From contig JACQDV010000059.1 of the NCBI GenBank assembly GCA_016200915.1, forward strand, positions 1 through 44,111: a stretch of 44,111 nt of DNA, in the 5' to 3' direction. The notes below the pieces were generated by a model that did no database searches, had not been told where the DNA came from, and saw nothing but the letters and a program-made list of their open reading frames with translations. The translations under genes were made by a program, and so were the position numbers. The number at the start of each line of letters is the position of its first letter. Position 1 is the stretch's first letter. Below are positions 20,329 through 28,089 of the stretch, piece by piece. This DNA comes from Sphingobacteriales bacterium. GTDB lineage: Bacteria > Bacteroidota > Bacteroidia > Chitinophagales > Chitinophagaceae.

Positions 20329-20350
20329 ATGCTGACGCTTTGGTCAGCAT
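20329..20350. repeat. Intercistronic hairpin upstream of the binding-protein gene
   Basis: ATGCTGAC (20329-20336) and GTCAGCAT (20343-20350) form a perfect 8-bp stem with a GCTTTG loop. It lies in the 131-bp gap between the transketolase C-subunit gene and the binding-protein gene. It has no downstream T-run on the minus strand, so mRNA processing or stabilisation of the abundant binding-protein message fits better than termination. It could also be a dispersed palindromic repeat. Confidence 0.5.
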
Positions 20351-20404
20351 CCCGATATTTATCATCAGGACTCTTGTACTGCAACAATTCTATTCACCAC
20401 TTTA

Positions 20405-21364
20405 TTACAACAAGAGAGTAGCCTGTTCAGCAATTCCTTTTTCACTCAACCCATAATGATCAAATATTTCCTGTTGTGAACCGGTAACAGTATATTCATC
20501 AGGAATACCCATTATTTTAAATGGTTTAAAAATTCTATTCTGTAATAAATAAGAAGCACAAGCCTCACCTAATCCACCATATACGCTATGTTCTTCTACG
20601 GTAAGTATTGCTTTGCATTTTTTTGCAACTATATTCAGTAAAGCCGTGTCTAATGGTTTTACTGTATGCATACTTATTACTGTTGCTGAGACACCTTGTT
20701 CTTTTAATTTATTTGCGGCCTGCACTGCAGGATATACTGTTTCACCTGCAGCAATGATAGCAACATCATTCCCTTTGGTGATCACCCTTCCTTTTCCAAA
20801 TTCAAATACATCGTCATTTATTTCTTTCAAAGGCTGCATAACTCTTTTACCAAATCGTAAATAAACAGGTTGATTTGTTTGTGCAGCGAGTTTAATTGCC
20901 TGTTCTGTTTCAAAGTTATCAGCAGGTGCAACTACTATTATATTATTGATTGCTCTTAACGCTGCATAATCATGCAAACTATGATGGGTACTTCCCAATG
21001 CACCATAACTTACACCGGCACTAATACCAATTACTTTTACGGAGTTATTGCTATACGCCACATCATTTTTTATTTGTTCCAGTGCTCTTGCGGTTAAAAA
21101 ACAGGCAGGTGACACTGCAAATACTTTTTTACCGCATGAGGCTAATCCTGCTGCTACGCCAACAAGGTTTTGTTCAGCAATACCAACTTCAATATGTTGC
21201 CCGGGAAATTTTTGTCCAAACGGCCCCAGCTTGCCCGAACCACGGGAATCACTTGTCACCACCACAATATTTCTGTCATGCTCTGCTAATTCCTGCAGCA
21301 CTCCTGAAAATACATCCAGGTTTGTTTTAGCTTTTCCTTTTTCTGTTATAACTTCTGCACCCAC
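20405..21364 (-). CDS. Transketolase C-terminal subunit
   Basis: This is the pyrimidine-binding plus C-terminal half of a split transketolase, 319 aa. The conserved glutamate that activates thiamine diphosphate lies in VEVGIAEQNLVGVAAGLA (about 57-74). Other family segments are GVSYGALGSTHHSLHDYAALR, PADNFETEQAI, the transketolase C domain around VSMHTVKPLD and TVEEHSVYGGLGEA, and the C-terminal GIPDEYTVTGSQQEIFDHYGL. It pairs with the N-subunit encoded just upstream. Full-length single-chain transketolases run primary metabolism; split pairs inside sugar operons usually serve specialised routes such as apulose-4-phosphate or sulfosugar cleavage. Confidence 0.93.
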   Translation of the reverse strand: MGAEVITEKGKAKTNLDVFSGVLQELAEHDRNIVVVTSDSRGSGKLGPFGQKFPGQHIEVGIAEQNLVGVAAGLASCGKKVFAVSPACFLTARALEQIKNDVAYSNNSVKVIGISAGVSYGALGSTHHSLHDYAALRAINNIIVVAPADNFETEQAIKLAAQTNQPVYLRFGKRVMQPLKEINDDVFEFGKGRVITKGNDVAIIAAGETVYPAVQAANKLKEQGVSATVISMHTVKPLDTALLNIVAKKCKAILTVEEHSVYGGLGEACASYLLQNRIFKPFKIMGIPDEYTVTGSQQEIFDHYGLSEKGIAEQATLLL

Positions 21365-21401
21365 AATGTTATTTATTGAGTATTAGTGTATATTTTTTGT
21401 A

Positions 21402-21458
21402 AGTGGCGAATTGTGAGTTTTTTTCATACTCACTGCTCACAATTCACCACTAACTGTT
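21402..21458. repeat. Heptamer inverted repeat between transketolase genes
   Basis: Arms 21402-21417 and 21436-21451 are 16 nt each with 15 of 16 pairs, around an 18-nt loop. The right arm shows a 7-bp period of CACnnnn units (cactgct, cacaatt, caccact) from 21431 to 21451, which places it in the heptamer family seen elsewhere in the window. It fills most of the 92-bp gap between the two transketolase subunit genes and would fold in the operon mRNA. Confidence 0.7.
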
Positions 21459-22299
21459 AAAAATCATCCGGTATAGTCACCATCACATTATTTAATTCGC
21501 TCATTGCCTCTTCCAATTGTTTTTCACTGGGCACACCATGATGCCATTTAATTACATTCTCCATATAACTCACTCCTTTGCCTTTTACGGTATGTGCAAT
21601 AATGAGACTTGGTTTACCTTTTTCAAAAGGCATTTCAGCAAATGTTTTTTTCAATGCATCTAAATCATGACCATCCACATGACGAACAGCCCAGCCAAAA
21701 TTTTCAAATTTTTTATCAATAGGATTCGTATTGCATACTTCTGCTGTTGTACCTGTTATCTGTAGTTTATTATGATCAATAATGGCGCAGAGATTATCGA
21801 GCTTATAATGTGAGGCAGTTAATGCAGCTTCCCAGTTTGAACCTTCGGGCAATTCACCATCACCCAGCAAAGTGAATACACGAAAATCTTTCTTATCCAT
21901 TTTAGCTGCCAATGCTGTTCCCACACTCAATGGCAGGCCATGACCTAATGCACCTGTATTTTGTTCTACCCCTTTTACTTTACGTGTAGGATGACCGATA
22001 TAATGAGAACGGTATTTACAAAGTGTACTCAAATCAGATTCGGGGAAAAAACCTTTGTCAGCCAACACAACGAACAAAGCTTCTACAGAATGTCCTTTGC
22101 TCTGAATATAACGATCTCTGTCAGGTGAAGTGAAGTTTTCGGGTGATACATTCAATACATGATTGTATAACACATTTAATATATCAATGCAGGATAAACT
22201 GCCACCAGTATGACCAGCATTGGCATGAAAGATATATTTCAGAATATTCTTTCTGTATTGAATAGATTTTTTTTGTAATTGTTTTGTTGTCATGATCAA
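21457..22299 (-). CDS. Transketolase N-terminal subunit
   Basis: This is the thiamine-diphosphate-binding half of the split transketolase, 280 aa. The GHTGGSLSCIDILNVLYN segment (about 30-47) and the TPP motif GDGELPEGSNWEAAL...IDHNKLQ are intact, as is KGHSVEALFVVLADKG. The start overlaps the stop of the isomerase gene by 4 nt. With the C-subunit it should move a two-carbon ketol unit from a ketose phosphate to an aldose phosphate acceptor. A heptamer-repeat hairpin separates it from the C-subunit gene, which is unusual for subunits needed in equal amounts. Confidence 0.93.
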   Translation of the reverse strand: MIMTTKQLQKKSIQYRKNILKYIFHANAGHTGGSLSCIDILNVLYNHVLNVSPENFTSPDRDRYIQSKGHSVEALFVVLADKGFFPESDLSTLCKYRSHYIGHPTRKVKGVEQNTGALGHGLPLSVGTALAAKMDKKDFRVFTLLGDGELPEGSNWEAALTASHYKLDNLCAIIDHNKLQITGTTAEVCNTNPIDKKFENFGWAVRHVDGHDLDALKKTFAEMPFEKGKPSLIIAHTVKGKGVSYMENVIKWHHGVPSEKQLEEAMSELNNVMVTIPDDF

Positions 22300-23711
22300 T
22301 TATGTAAATGAGTTTCCCAGCCCAAATAATTCTCAAACGCTTCTTTTAAAATGCCGGCTGTTTTACTTGCATTCATCACCACATGATGTTCGAAACCGTT
22401 TCGGCATACATAGTTCATCAAACCCTGCAAATTATCTATCTGCGCTACCGCACGGTTTCCGAATGTATTGAGTGCATCGTTTGTCAATTCACCTTCACCA
22501 ACATATGCTTTTATAATTCCTTTGCAATCATCTGTACTAATGCGACCGTAGGTTAATGGCATAGCCGGAGTACGTCCGTCTAAAGCACCGTATGTATTTT
22601 CTGTACCAACGCTTGTACCTAAAATTGGTGCAGTGCTTATCGTTATATCCGGCAAGAATGATTTAGCCCAGTTACCACAGTGAAACAATACACATTTGGT
22701 ATCGTCATCCGCATAATTATTATTCCAGTCCACCAAAGCAGAAGGTGAACCGCTTGCCAATTGCATAGCATACATGCTTAATGTACCTGTTACATCCACT
22801 TCACAGGCAGATGGTAACATGTTTTCACTCATCATACTCATACTCGTACACACATTGCAACCATAGTTTTGCTGCAGCGATGTCCAGCATTGGATAGCGG
22901 TTGCGTCCAAAGCATTTGCCGCCATAAAATCGGCCAGTGCTACATCAAGCTTTGCTATTTGTACCAGGCGGTCATTGGGTGTTTTGCCGGTATTGGCATA
23001 TGCATGAATTTTCTCCAGCTTTTGTTTTACAATTGTATCATCACTGGTAAGCTTATTGGCATTGCCCAAAATTTCGGACAGATCAACTGTTGTAACTGAG
23101 ATACCATTACGTTGTAAAATTTTCTCGCTATAACGTACGGTGTTAAATGCGCCGGGTCTTGCACCTACTGCGCCTATACGAACTTTACGCATACCTTTTA
23201 CCACCCGGCATACAGCAATAAAGTTTTTTAAATCGTTTATAAACGACTCATCAGATGGTCTTACCACATGTTTAGTGGTAAGTGAATATTTTATTCCAAA
23301 CTGATAAAGGTTATTGCAAACTGATATCTTACCGCACCAGGCATCTCTCCTGTTCACCACATCCATTTTACCCAAATCATCAGGATAGCCCTGTATAAGT
23401 ACCGGCACATTTAATCCGGACAGCTTAATTGTTTCGGCTACACCTTTTTCATCACCAAAGTTTGGAAGCACTACTAAAATTCCATCAATAGCATCTGCAT
23501 GCTGCTTAAATAATGCAGCACATTTTTGTGCTTCTGCAAATGTTTCCACACCGCCGAGTTTACTATCAGCATTACTTAATAATACCGGTGTAATATTTAA
23601 TTTTTTAAACATATCCAGTATTTCTGTTCTTGCTTCGGCTACCAGTTTATCGGGAAAGAAATCACGGTTGCCAATAATAATACCAAGTGCAGATTGTTTA
23701 TTTGTATCCAT
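22296..23711 (-). CDS. FucI-like aldose-ketose isomerase family protein (COG2407 type)
   Basis: This is a 471-aa cytoplasmic protein of the L-fucose/L-arabinose isomerase superfamily. The N-terminal part has the Rossmann-like pattern ILVVLPNFGDEKGVAE and VLIQGYPDD. The middle domain carries KVRIGAVGARPGAFNTVRYSEKIL, and the C-terminal part has the family's SACEVDVTGTLSMYAMQLASG, VLFHCGNWAKSF and a late GFEHHVVM histidine segment that should help bind the catalytic metal. I start it at the ATG at 23711; a TTG at 23726 would overlap the deoR gene by 11 nt. The likely reaction is aldose to ketose isomerisation of the sugar brought in by the ABC importer. The exact substrate is unknown; L-fucose itself is unlikely because no fuculose aldolase accompanies it. 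Confidence 0.82.
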   Translation of the reverse strand: MDTNKQSALGIIIGNRDFFPDKLVAEARTEILDMFKKLNITPVLLSNADSKLGGVETFAEAQKCAALFKQHADAIDGILVVLPNFGDEKGVAETIKLSGLNVPVLIQGYPDDLGKMDVVNRRDAWCGKISVCNNLYQFGIKYSLTTKHVVRPSDESFINDLKNFIAVCRVVKGMRKVRIGAVGARPGAFNTVRYSEKILQRNGISVTTVDLSEILGNANKLTSDDTIVKQKLEKIHAYANTGKTPNDRLVQIAKLDVALADFMAANALDATAIQCWTSLQQNYGCNVCTSMSMMSENMLPSACEVDVTGTLSMYAMQLASGSPSALVDWNNNYADDDTKCVLFHCGNWAKSFLPDITISTAPILGTSVGTENTYGALDGRTPAMPLTYGRISTDDCKGIIKAYVGEGELTNDALNTFGNRAVAQIDNLQGLMNYVCRNGFEHHVVMNASKTAGILKEAFENYLGWETHLHN

Positions 23712-23715
23712 AATT

Positions 23716-24477
23716 TCAGCTTGCAATAATTAATTCAATATCGTTGTCTTTTAAAATTTTTCTGTCTTTGTTCTGGATGCCTTTATCCGTAATGATGTAA
23801 TCAATATTCGACAAAGCTCCAAGGCTTGCTAAAGATGATTTGCCAATCTTTGTTGAGTCAGCAACAAGGTAAGTGGTCTCCGCAGCATCAATCATAGCTT
23901 TCTTCACAGCAATATCACTGATGCTTGGATAGGTTAGCCCTGCTTTTAATGAAATACCGGCAGTTGCTAAAAACAATTTTTGTACATGGAGGCCTTTAAA
24001 AAAATCTGCGGCTTTCTGACCGGTTAATGATAACGTGGGCGGCTTGAACTCCCCACCGGTAACAATTACTTCAATACCGGGTTCTACACCCAGCATCAGT
24101 GCAATGTTGAGTGCATTAGTTATTACTGTCAACTTCTTCCCCTTTAACTTCTTTGCAATTTCAGTAGTGGTGGACCCTGAATCAAGAATGATTGTATCTC
24201 CGTTTTCGATAAAGTCAAGGCATTTTAAAGCAATCAATTCTTTTTTATCAAGATTCTCCTGGTGGGCCAATGAAAAAGTGCTTACCTGTTGTTTTACATT
24301 TTTCAAATAAGCCCCGCCATGTTCACGGATGATGAGGTCTTCGTGTTCCAGTTTTTCAAGATCCTGCCGTATGGTTACTTCAGTTACTTTAAAAAGTTTA
24401 GCAAGGTCCAGCACCTTGGCAGAACCATCTTCCTGCAGCAATTCCAGTATTTTATCACGACGTTGATTGGGCAGCAT
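23716..24477 (-). CDS. DeoR-family transcriptional regulator
   Basis: This is a DeoR-type repressor of 253 aa. The N-terminal winged helix (about 5-60) is RRDKILELLQEDGSAKVLDLAKLFKVTEVTIRQDLEKLE followed by REHGGAYL. The sensor domain has ILDSGSTTTEIAKKL and VITNALNIALML, and LVADSTKIGKSSLASLG near the end, as in DeoR proteins that sense sugar phosphates. It is the first gene of the sugar operon, so the pathway probably controls itself through a phosphorylated intermediate. A phased direct repeat overlapping a promoter lies 27-69 bp upstream of its start. Confidence 0.94.
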   Translation of the reverse strand: MLPNQRRDKILELLQEDGSAKVLDLAKLFKVTEVTIRQDLEKLEHEDLIIREHGGAYLKNVKQQVSTFSLAHQENLDKKELIALKCLDFIENGDTIILDSGSTTTEIAKKLKGKKLTVITNALNIALMLGVEPGIEVIVTGGEFKPPTLSLTGQKAADFFKGLHVQKLFLATAGISLKAGLTYPSISDIAVKKAMIDAAETTYLVADSTKIGKSSLASLGALSNIDYIITDKGIQNKDRKILKDNDIELIIAS

Positions 24478-24493
24478 ACTAAAATTTTCGCCA

Positions 24494-24524
24494 CAATAAT
24501 AGTAAATAAACGAAAATAAACAAA
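24494..24524 (-). promoter_or_regulatory. Promoter of the deoR-led sugar operon
   Basis: On the minus strand, TTTG (24524-24521), 19 nt, then TATTATTG (24501-24494) fits the Bacteroidota pattern TTTG-N19-TAnnTTTG with one mismatch. Transcription would start near 24488, giving a leader of about ten nt before the ATG at 24477. The element lies within the repeated operator candidate, as expected for a repressor-controlled promoter. Confidence 0.55.
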
Positions 24525-24545
24525 GAAAAAAGAAAATAAACGAAA
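24504..24545. promoter_or_regulatory. 10-bp-phased direct repeats, candidate DeoR operator
   Basis: AAATAAACGAAA occurs exactly at 24504-24515 and 24534-24545, with a near copy AAATAAACAAAG at 24514-24525 and a degraded unit at 24524. Spacings of 10 and 30 bp place all copies on one face of the helix. CGAAA-type direct repeats are known operators of several DeoR-family repressors. The site overlaps the promoter of the deoR gene and lies between divergent genes. Confidence 0.6.
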
Positions 24546-24674
24546 TATCAAACTCAGCAGCCAGATTACTTTGCTACTCTAAATTATTCAGTCCGTTTAC
24601 TATCCAAAACAGCTTTTTGGATAAATCTTTAACTTTTTTAAAGACTTCAAAAGTATAAGCCGGTACAATTTGGC

Positions 24675-24682
24675 TACCTTTG
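24675..24682 (+). promoter_or_regulatory. -7 promoter element for the L,D-transpeptidase-like gene
   Basis: TACCTTTG is an exact TAnnTTTG match, 57 bp upstream of the ATG at 24739. No good TTTG is present at the -33 spacing, so the call rests on the -7 box and its position. Confidence 0.45.
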
Positions 24683-24738
24683 CGACCGGCTATTTCGATT
24701 AAACCTGTCATCCTTTTTAACGATCAAAATATCCTGTT

Positions 24739-25533
24739 ATGGCGATGAAGCGTTTGAACAAAAAACTCCGCACCGTTCACCTTTTTGTAAATTCGGTTAT
24801 CATATTTTTATTGCATATTCCTTTTGTATTTGCAAAATCAGCTGCCAATAAAATTAAAAACGGCCCCGCAGAAAATAGCCCGGTTGTTACCGCAGTAAGT
24901 ACCACAACAGGCACTGATAATAATTTTTCTTCTGCAATATTTAAACACCTGAATGTCTTTGATAGCCTGCATCTCAATTTAAACGGGCTTTCAAAGAATA
25001 TTTTTGACATGGCAGTAAAAGGATTGGAGAAACTTAAAGAATCCGGAGTAACTATTTCAGATAATATAATTTCAATTATTGATTTCAGCCAGCCATCCTG
25101 CAATAAACGTTTATATATTATAGACCTGAATAATTATTCGTTGCTCTTCAATACTTATGTGGCTCATGGGCAAAATTCAGGTAAAGAATATGCTGAACAT
25201 TTTTCCAATCGCCCCAAATCTCTGCAAAGCAGTCCCGGTTTTTATCTAACTATGGACACCTATCTTGGTAATAATGGCTATTCATTAAAACTAAACGGAC
25301 TTGAACAGGGTATTAATAACAATGCATTAAGAAGAGATATTGTTGTTCATGGTGCTGCTTACGTCAATGAATCACTTATTAATGAACAGGGTTATATTGG
25401 CCGCAGTTGGGGTTGCCCGGCCATACCACTTAACCTGCACAGGCAAATAATTGAGACTATTAAAAATGGCACTTGTCTCTTTATTTACGCCGGACAATCA
25501 TCTTACCTTAACAGGTCTTCTCTGGTGAAATAG
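24739..25533 (+). CDS. Murein L,D-transpeptidase catalytic domain family protein (YkuD_2)
   Basis: This is a secreted or anchored 264-aa protein of the YkuD_2 family. A hydrophobic N-terminal segment (about 13-32) exports it. The catalytic part has VVHGAAYVN with His204 and GRSWGCPAIP with Cys226, the nucleophile. Upstream, KRLYIIDLNNYSLLFNTYVAHG and SSPGFYLT are the usual strands of this family. It probably acts on cell-wall peptides in the periplasm. It is transcribed away from the sugar operon and is probably unrelated to it. Confidence 0.88.
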   Translation: MAMKRLNKKLRTVHLFVNSVIIFLLHIPFVFAKSAANKIKNGPAENSPVVTAVSTTTGTDNNFSSAIFKHLNVFDSLHLNLNGLSKNIFDMAVKGLEKLKESGVTISDNIISIIDFSQPSCNKRLYIIDLNNYSLLFNTYVAHGQNSGKEYAEHFSNRPKSLQSSPGFYLTMDTYLGNNGYSLKLNGLEQGINNNALRRDIVVHGAAYVNESLINEQGYIGRSWGCPAIPLNLHRQIIETIKNGTCLFIYAGQSSYLNRSSLVK

Positions 25534-25595
25534 CAGCGGCCTTTTTGAGTATAATTTTCCCCTGAAATAAATTAACTACCTTATTCAGGTATCCT

Positions 25596-25603
25596 TATAT
25601 TTG
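25596..25603 (+). promoter_or_regulatory. -7 promoter element for the Gfo/Idh/MocA gene
   Basis: TATATTTG matches TAnnTTTG exactly, 20 bp before the ATG at 25623, implying a leader of about 13 nt. The -33 region has only TTAA. Confidence 0.4.
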
Positions 25604-25622
25604 ACGTCCAAAACTTCTGTGC

Positions 25623-26597
25623 ATGCTGAAAGTTGGTGTATTTGGCGTGGGCCATCTTGGTAAATTTCATCTCAATAACTGGAAAGATATGTCCGGTGTG
25701 GAATTGGTGGGTTTTTTTGATCCCAACGATACTACAGCCAAAGAGGTAACAGAAAAGTATAAACTGAAACGTTACGATACCGCAGAAGAACTCCTCGATA
25801 AAATTGATGCAGCAGATATAGTAGCTCCTACCAATTATCATTACGAATTATGTAAAGCAGCCATCCGCAAAGGCAAGCATGTTTTTGTGGAAAAGCCGAT
25901 GGCCAATACTATGGATGAAGGAAGAGAAATAGTGAAACTGGTGAAAGAGGCCGGCGTTAAATTACAGGTAGGACATGTAGAAAGATTTAATCCTGCTTTT
26001 CTTGCGTTACAGGGAGTTACTGTAAACCCAATGTTTATTGAAGTGCACCGTTTGGCACAATTTAATCCCAGGGGAACAGAAGTGAGTGTGATACTGGACC
26101 TGATGATTCATGATATTGACATCATCTTGAGTTTGATTAAAAGCGATGTAAAAAATATTTCAGCTAATGGTGTGGCAGTGATGACTGATACACCGGATAT
26201 AGCTAACGTAAGAATAGAATTTGATAATGGATGTGTAGCTAACTTAACCAGCAGCCGCATCAGTATGAAAAAGATGCGGAAGATAAGGTTGTTTCAGCGG
26301 GATGCGTATATAGGGATAGATTTCCTGGAAAAGAAAACCGAGATTATTAAAATGAAAACACCGGAAGACACAACCAATTTCACCTTCGATATTGAAACTC
26401 CTAACGGCAAAAAAACCTTAGCTATAGCAAACCCGGTAATTAAAGAAGTAAATGCCATTAAAATGGAACTGGAACAGTTCAGGGATGCTGTTGTAAATAA
26501 CTCCCCCACTCCTGTAAATGAAGTGGCAGGGTTAAGAGCAATGGACATAGCCCACCAGATCCTTCAAAAAATTCAAAGAGGAACACATACGCTGTAA
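25623..26597 (+). CDS. Gfo/Idh/MocA family oxidoreductase
   Basis: This NAD(P)-dependent sugar oxidoreductase has 324 aa. The N-terminal Rossmann fold starts at [18 protein letters not shown] (3-20) and contains [17 protein letters not shown] and [15 protein letters not shown], with the catalytic-type EKP lysine. The C-terminal alpha/beta domain has [16 protein letters not shown], the histidine-containing active-site helix. The substrate is probably a sugar or nucleotide sugar. It lies 11 bp upstream of a polyprenyl-phosphate sugar transferase gene and is likely co-transcribed with it, which favours a role in surface polysaccharide synthesis. Confidence 0.9.
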   Translation: MLKVGVFGVGHLGKFHLNNWKDMSGVELVGFFDPNDTTAKEVTEKYKLKRYDTAEELLDKIDAADIVAPTNYHYELCKAAIRKGKHVFVEKPMANTMDEGREIVKLVKEAGVKLQVGHVERFNPAFLALQGVTVNPMFIEVHRLAQFNPRGTEVSVILDLMIHDIDIILSLIKSDVKNISANGVAVMTDTPDIANVRIEFDNGCVANLTSSRISMKKMRKIRLFQRDAYIGIDFLEKKTEIIKMKTPEDTTNFTFDIETPNGKKTLAIANPVIKEVNAIKMELEQFRDAVVNNSPTPVNEVAGLRAMDIAHQILQKIQRGTHTL

Positions 26598-26608
26598 GTA
26601 ACGACGAC

Positions 26609-28024
26609 ATGCAATCTACATCTCGTATTCATATAGGATGGTACGTTGTGGCTGATTATTTCAGTGCCGCAATCGCATGGGCGGCTTTTTTCCTGCTGCG
26701 TAAATATTTACTAACAGAATCATCCAGTCTTTTTAACGGCAAGATCAATAATACTTTTTGGCAGGGAGTTTTTTTGATTCCTTTTGGATGGATCACTCTC
26801 TATCACCTTTCAGGTACCTACAAAGATCTGTATCGTAAATCCCGGCTGCAGGAATTCACCCTAACTTTCATCAATTGCATGATCGGTTGCCTGGTGCTCT
26901 TCTTCGCCTTTATACTGGACGACAAGATCAGCAATTATACTTCCTACTACAAAGAGATGGCAGTATTATTCCTGCTGCAGTTTATACTTACCTGGTTTTT
27001 CCGCTGGCTCATCTTAAACATTGTAAAAAAGCAGTTGCTAAAAGGTAAAGTCTGGATCAATACTATCATCATCGGTTCTAATCATAATGCTATTTCACTT
27101 TATAAAGAAATAATCCGTAATAAAAATGAATTGGGTTATCGCCTGGCAGGTTTTTTATATCCCGATAAAAATGGTTACAACGGGCTGAGTAAATTTCTGA
27201 AACCATTAGGATCATTAGAAAATTTAAAATCAACTATTACAGAATATCAGATTGACCAGGTATTAGTAGCCATTGAAAAAAAAGAAACAGACAAGCTGGA
27301 AGAAATTATTAATGAACTGAGTGAAAAAGATGTAGAAGTAAAAATCATTCCCAATACGATTGATATTTTATCCGGTTCCGTACGTACCAGCAATGTAATG
27401 GGAGAAGCATTGATTGATCTGCACATGGGATTAATGCCCGAGTGGCAGCAAAACATTAAACGTTTGCTCGATGTTGTTGCTTCTTTAATGGGTTTAATAT
27501 TATTATCACCCTTACTGCTATATACTGCTATTAGAGTTAAGCTTTCATCCAGTGGGCCAATTTTCTATTCACAGGAAAGAATGGGATATAAGAGTAAGCC
27601 TTTTAATATCTACAAATTCAGATCTATGAAAATGGATGCTGAAAAAGATGGGCCAGCCTTATCATCCGATAAAGATCCCCGCATTACAAAATGGGGCAGG
27701 ATAATGCGTAAATGGAGAATAGATGAATTGCCGCAGCTCTGGAATATACTCATTGGTGAAATGAGTCTTGTAGGACCAAGACCTGAACGCAGCTACTATG
27801 TTGACCAGATTATTAAACATCGTCCGGTATATCGCTATTTATTAAAAGTAAAACCGGGGCTTACTTCCTGGGGTATGGTTAAATTTGGCTATGCTGAAAA
27901 TGTTGAGGAAATGCTGGAACGCATGAAATACGACCTTGTTTATATTGAGAATATTTCGCTGGCTCTCGACTTTAAAATCATGATTCACACCCTTCGCATC
28001 ATTTTCTCCGGAAAAGGCAAATAA
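26609..28024 (+). CDS. Polyprenyl-phosphate sugar-1-phosphate transferase
   Basis: This inner-membrane enzyme of 471 aa starts surface polysaccharide synthesis by moving a sugar phosphate from a nucleotide sugar to undecaprenyl phosphate. Four hydrophobic segments occupy roughly residues 10-145, followed by a CoA-binding-like Rossmann domain ([19 protein letters not shown]) and the bacterial sugar transferase domain. That domain begins with the re-entrant helix [20 protein letters not shown] and includes [10 protein letters not shown], the [10 protein letters not shown] segment with the catalytic Asp-Glu, and MSLVGPRPE. Length and order match WcaJ/EpsE-type proteins. The sugar is unknown. Confidence 0.93.
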   Translation: MQSTSRIHIGWYVVADYFSAAIAWAAFFLLRKYLLTESSSLFNGKINNTFWQGVFLIPFGWITLYHLSGTYKDLYRKSRLQEFTLTFINCMIGCLVLFFAFILDDKISNYTSYYKEMAVLFLLQFILTWFFRWLILNIVKKQLLKGKVWINTIIIGSNHNAISLYKEIIRNKNELGYRLAGFLYPDKNGYNGLSKFLKPLGSLENLKSTITEYQIDQVLVAIEKKETDKLEEIINELSEKDVEVKIIPNTIDILSGSVRTSNVMGEALIDLHMGLMPEWQQNIKRLLDVVASLMGLILLSPLLLYTAIRVKLSSSGPIFYSQERMGYKSKPFNIYKFRSMKMDAEKDGPALSSDKDPRITKWGRIMRKWRIDELPQLWNILIGEMSLVGPRPERSYYVDQIIKHRPVYRYLLKVKPGLTSWGMVKFGYAENVEEMLERMKYDLVYIENISLALDFKIMIHTLRIIFSGKGK

Positions 28025-28065
28025 TTCCCCTCACTTCAAGGTAATAATGCCGTCAGTTTTTCGTT

Positions 28066-28073
28066 TAAATTTG
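28066..28073 (+). promoter_or_regulatory. -7 promoter element for the M1 peptidase gene
   Basis: TAAATTTG matches TAnnTTTG exactly, 17 bp before the TTG start at 28090. It supports that start and implies a leader of about 10 nt. Confidence 0.4.
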
Positions 28074-28089
28074 AATCAAATTCCAGCGT

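Noticed and set aside
20329-20350. Intrinsic terminator before the binding-protein gene
   Set aside because: The stem lacks a following U-run on the minus strand, and termination here would cut the importer from its operon.
20405-22299. Split transketolase as part of a sulfoquinovose (sulfo-transketolase) pathway
   Set aside because: No sulfoquinovosidase, sulfosugar exporter or sulfoacetaldehyde-handling gene is present, and an FGGY kinase would not be needed.
22296-23711. Classical L-fucose isomerase with a fucose pathway
   Set aside because: No fuculose kinase of the usual type, no fuculose-phosphate aldolase and no fucose permease accompany it.
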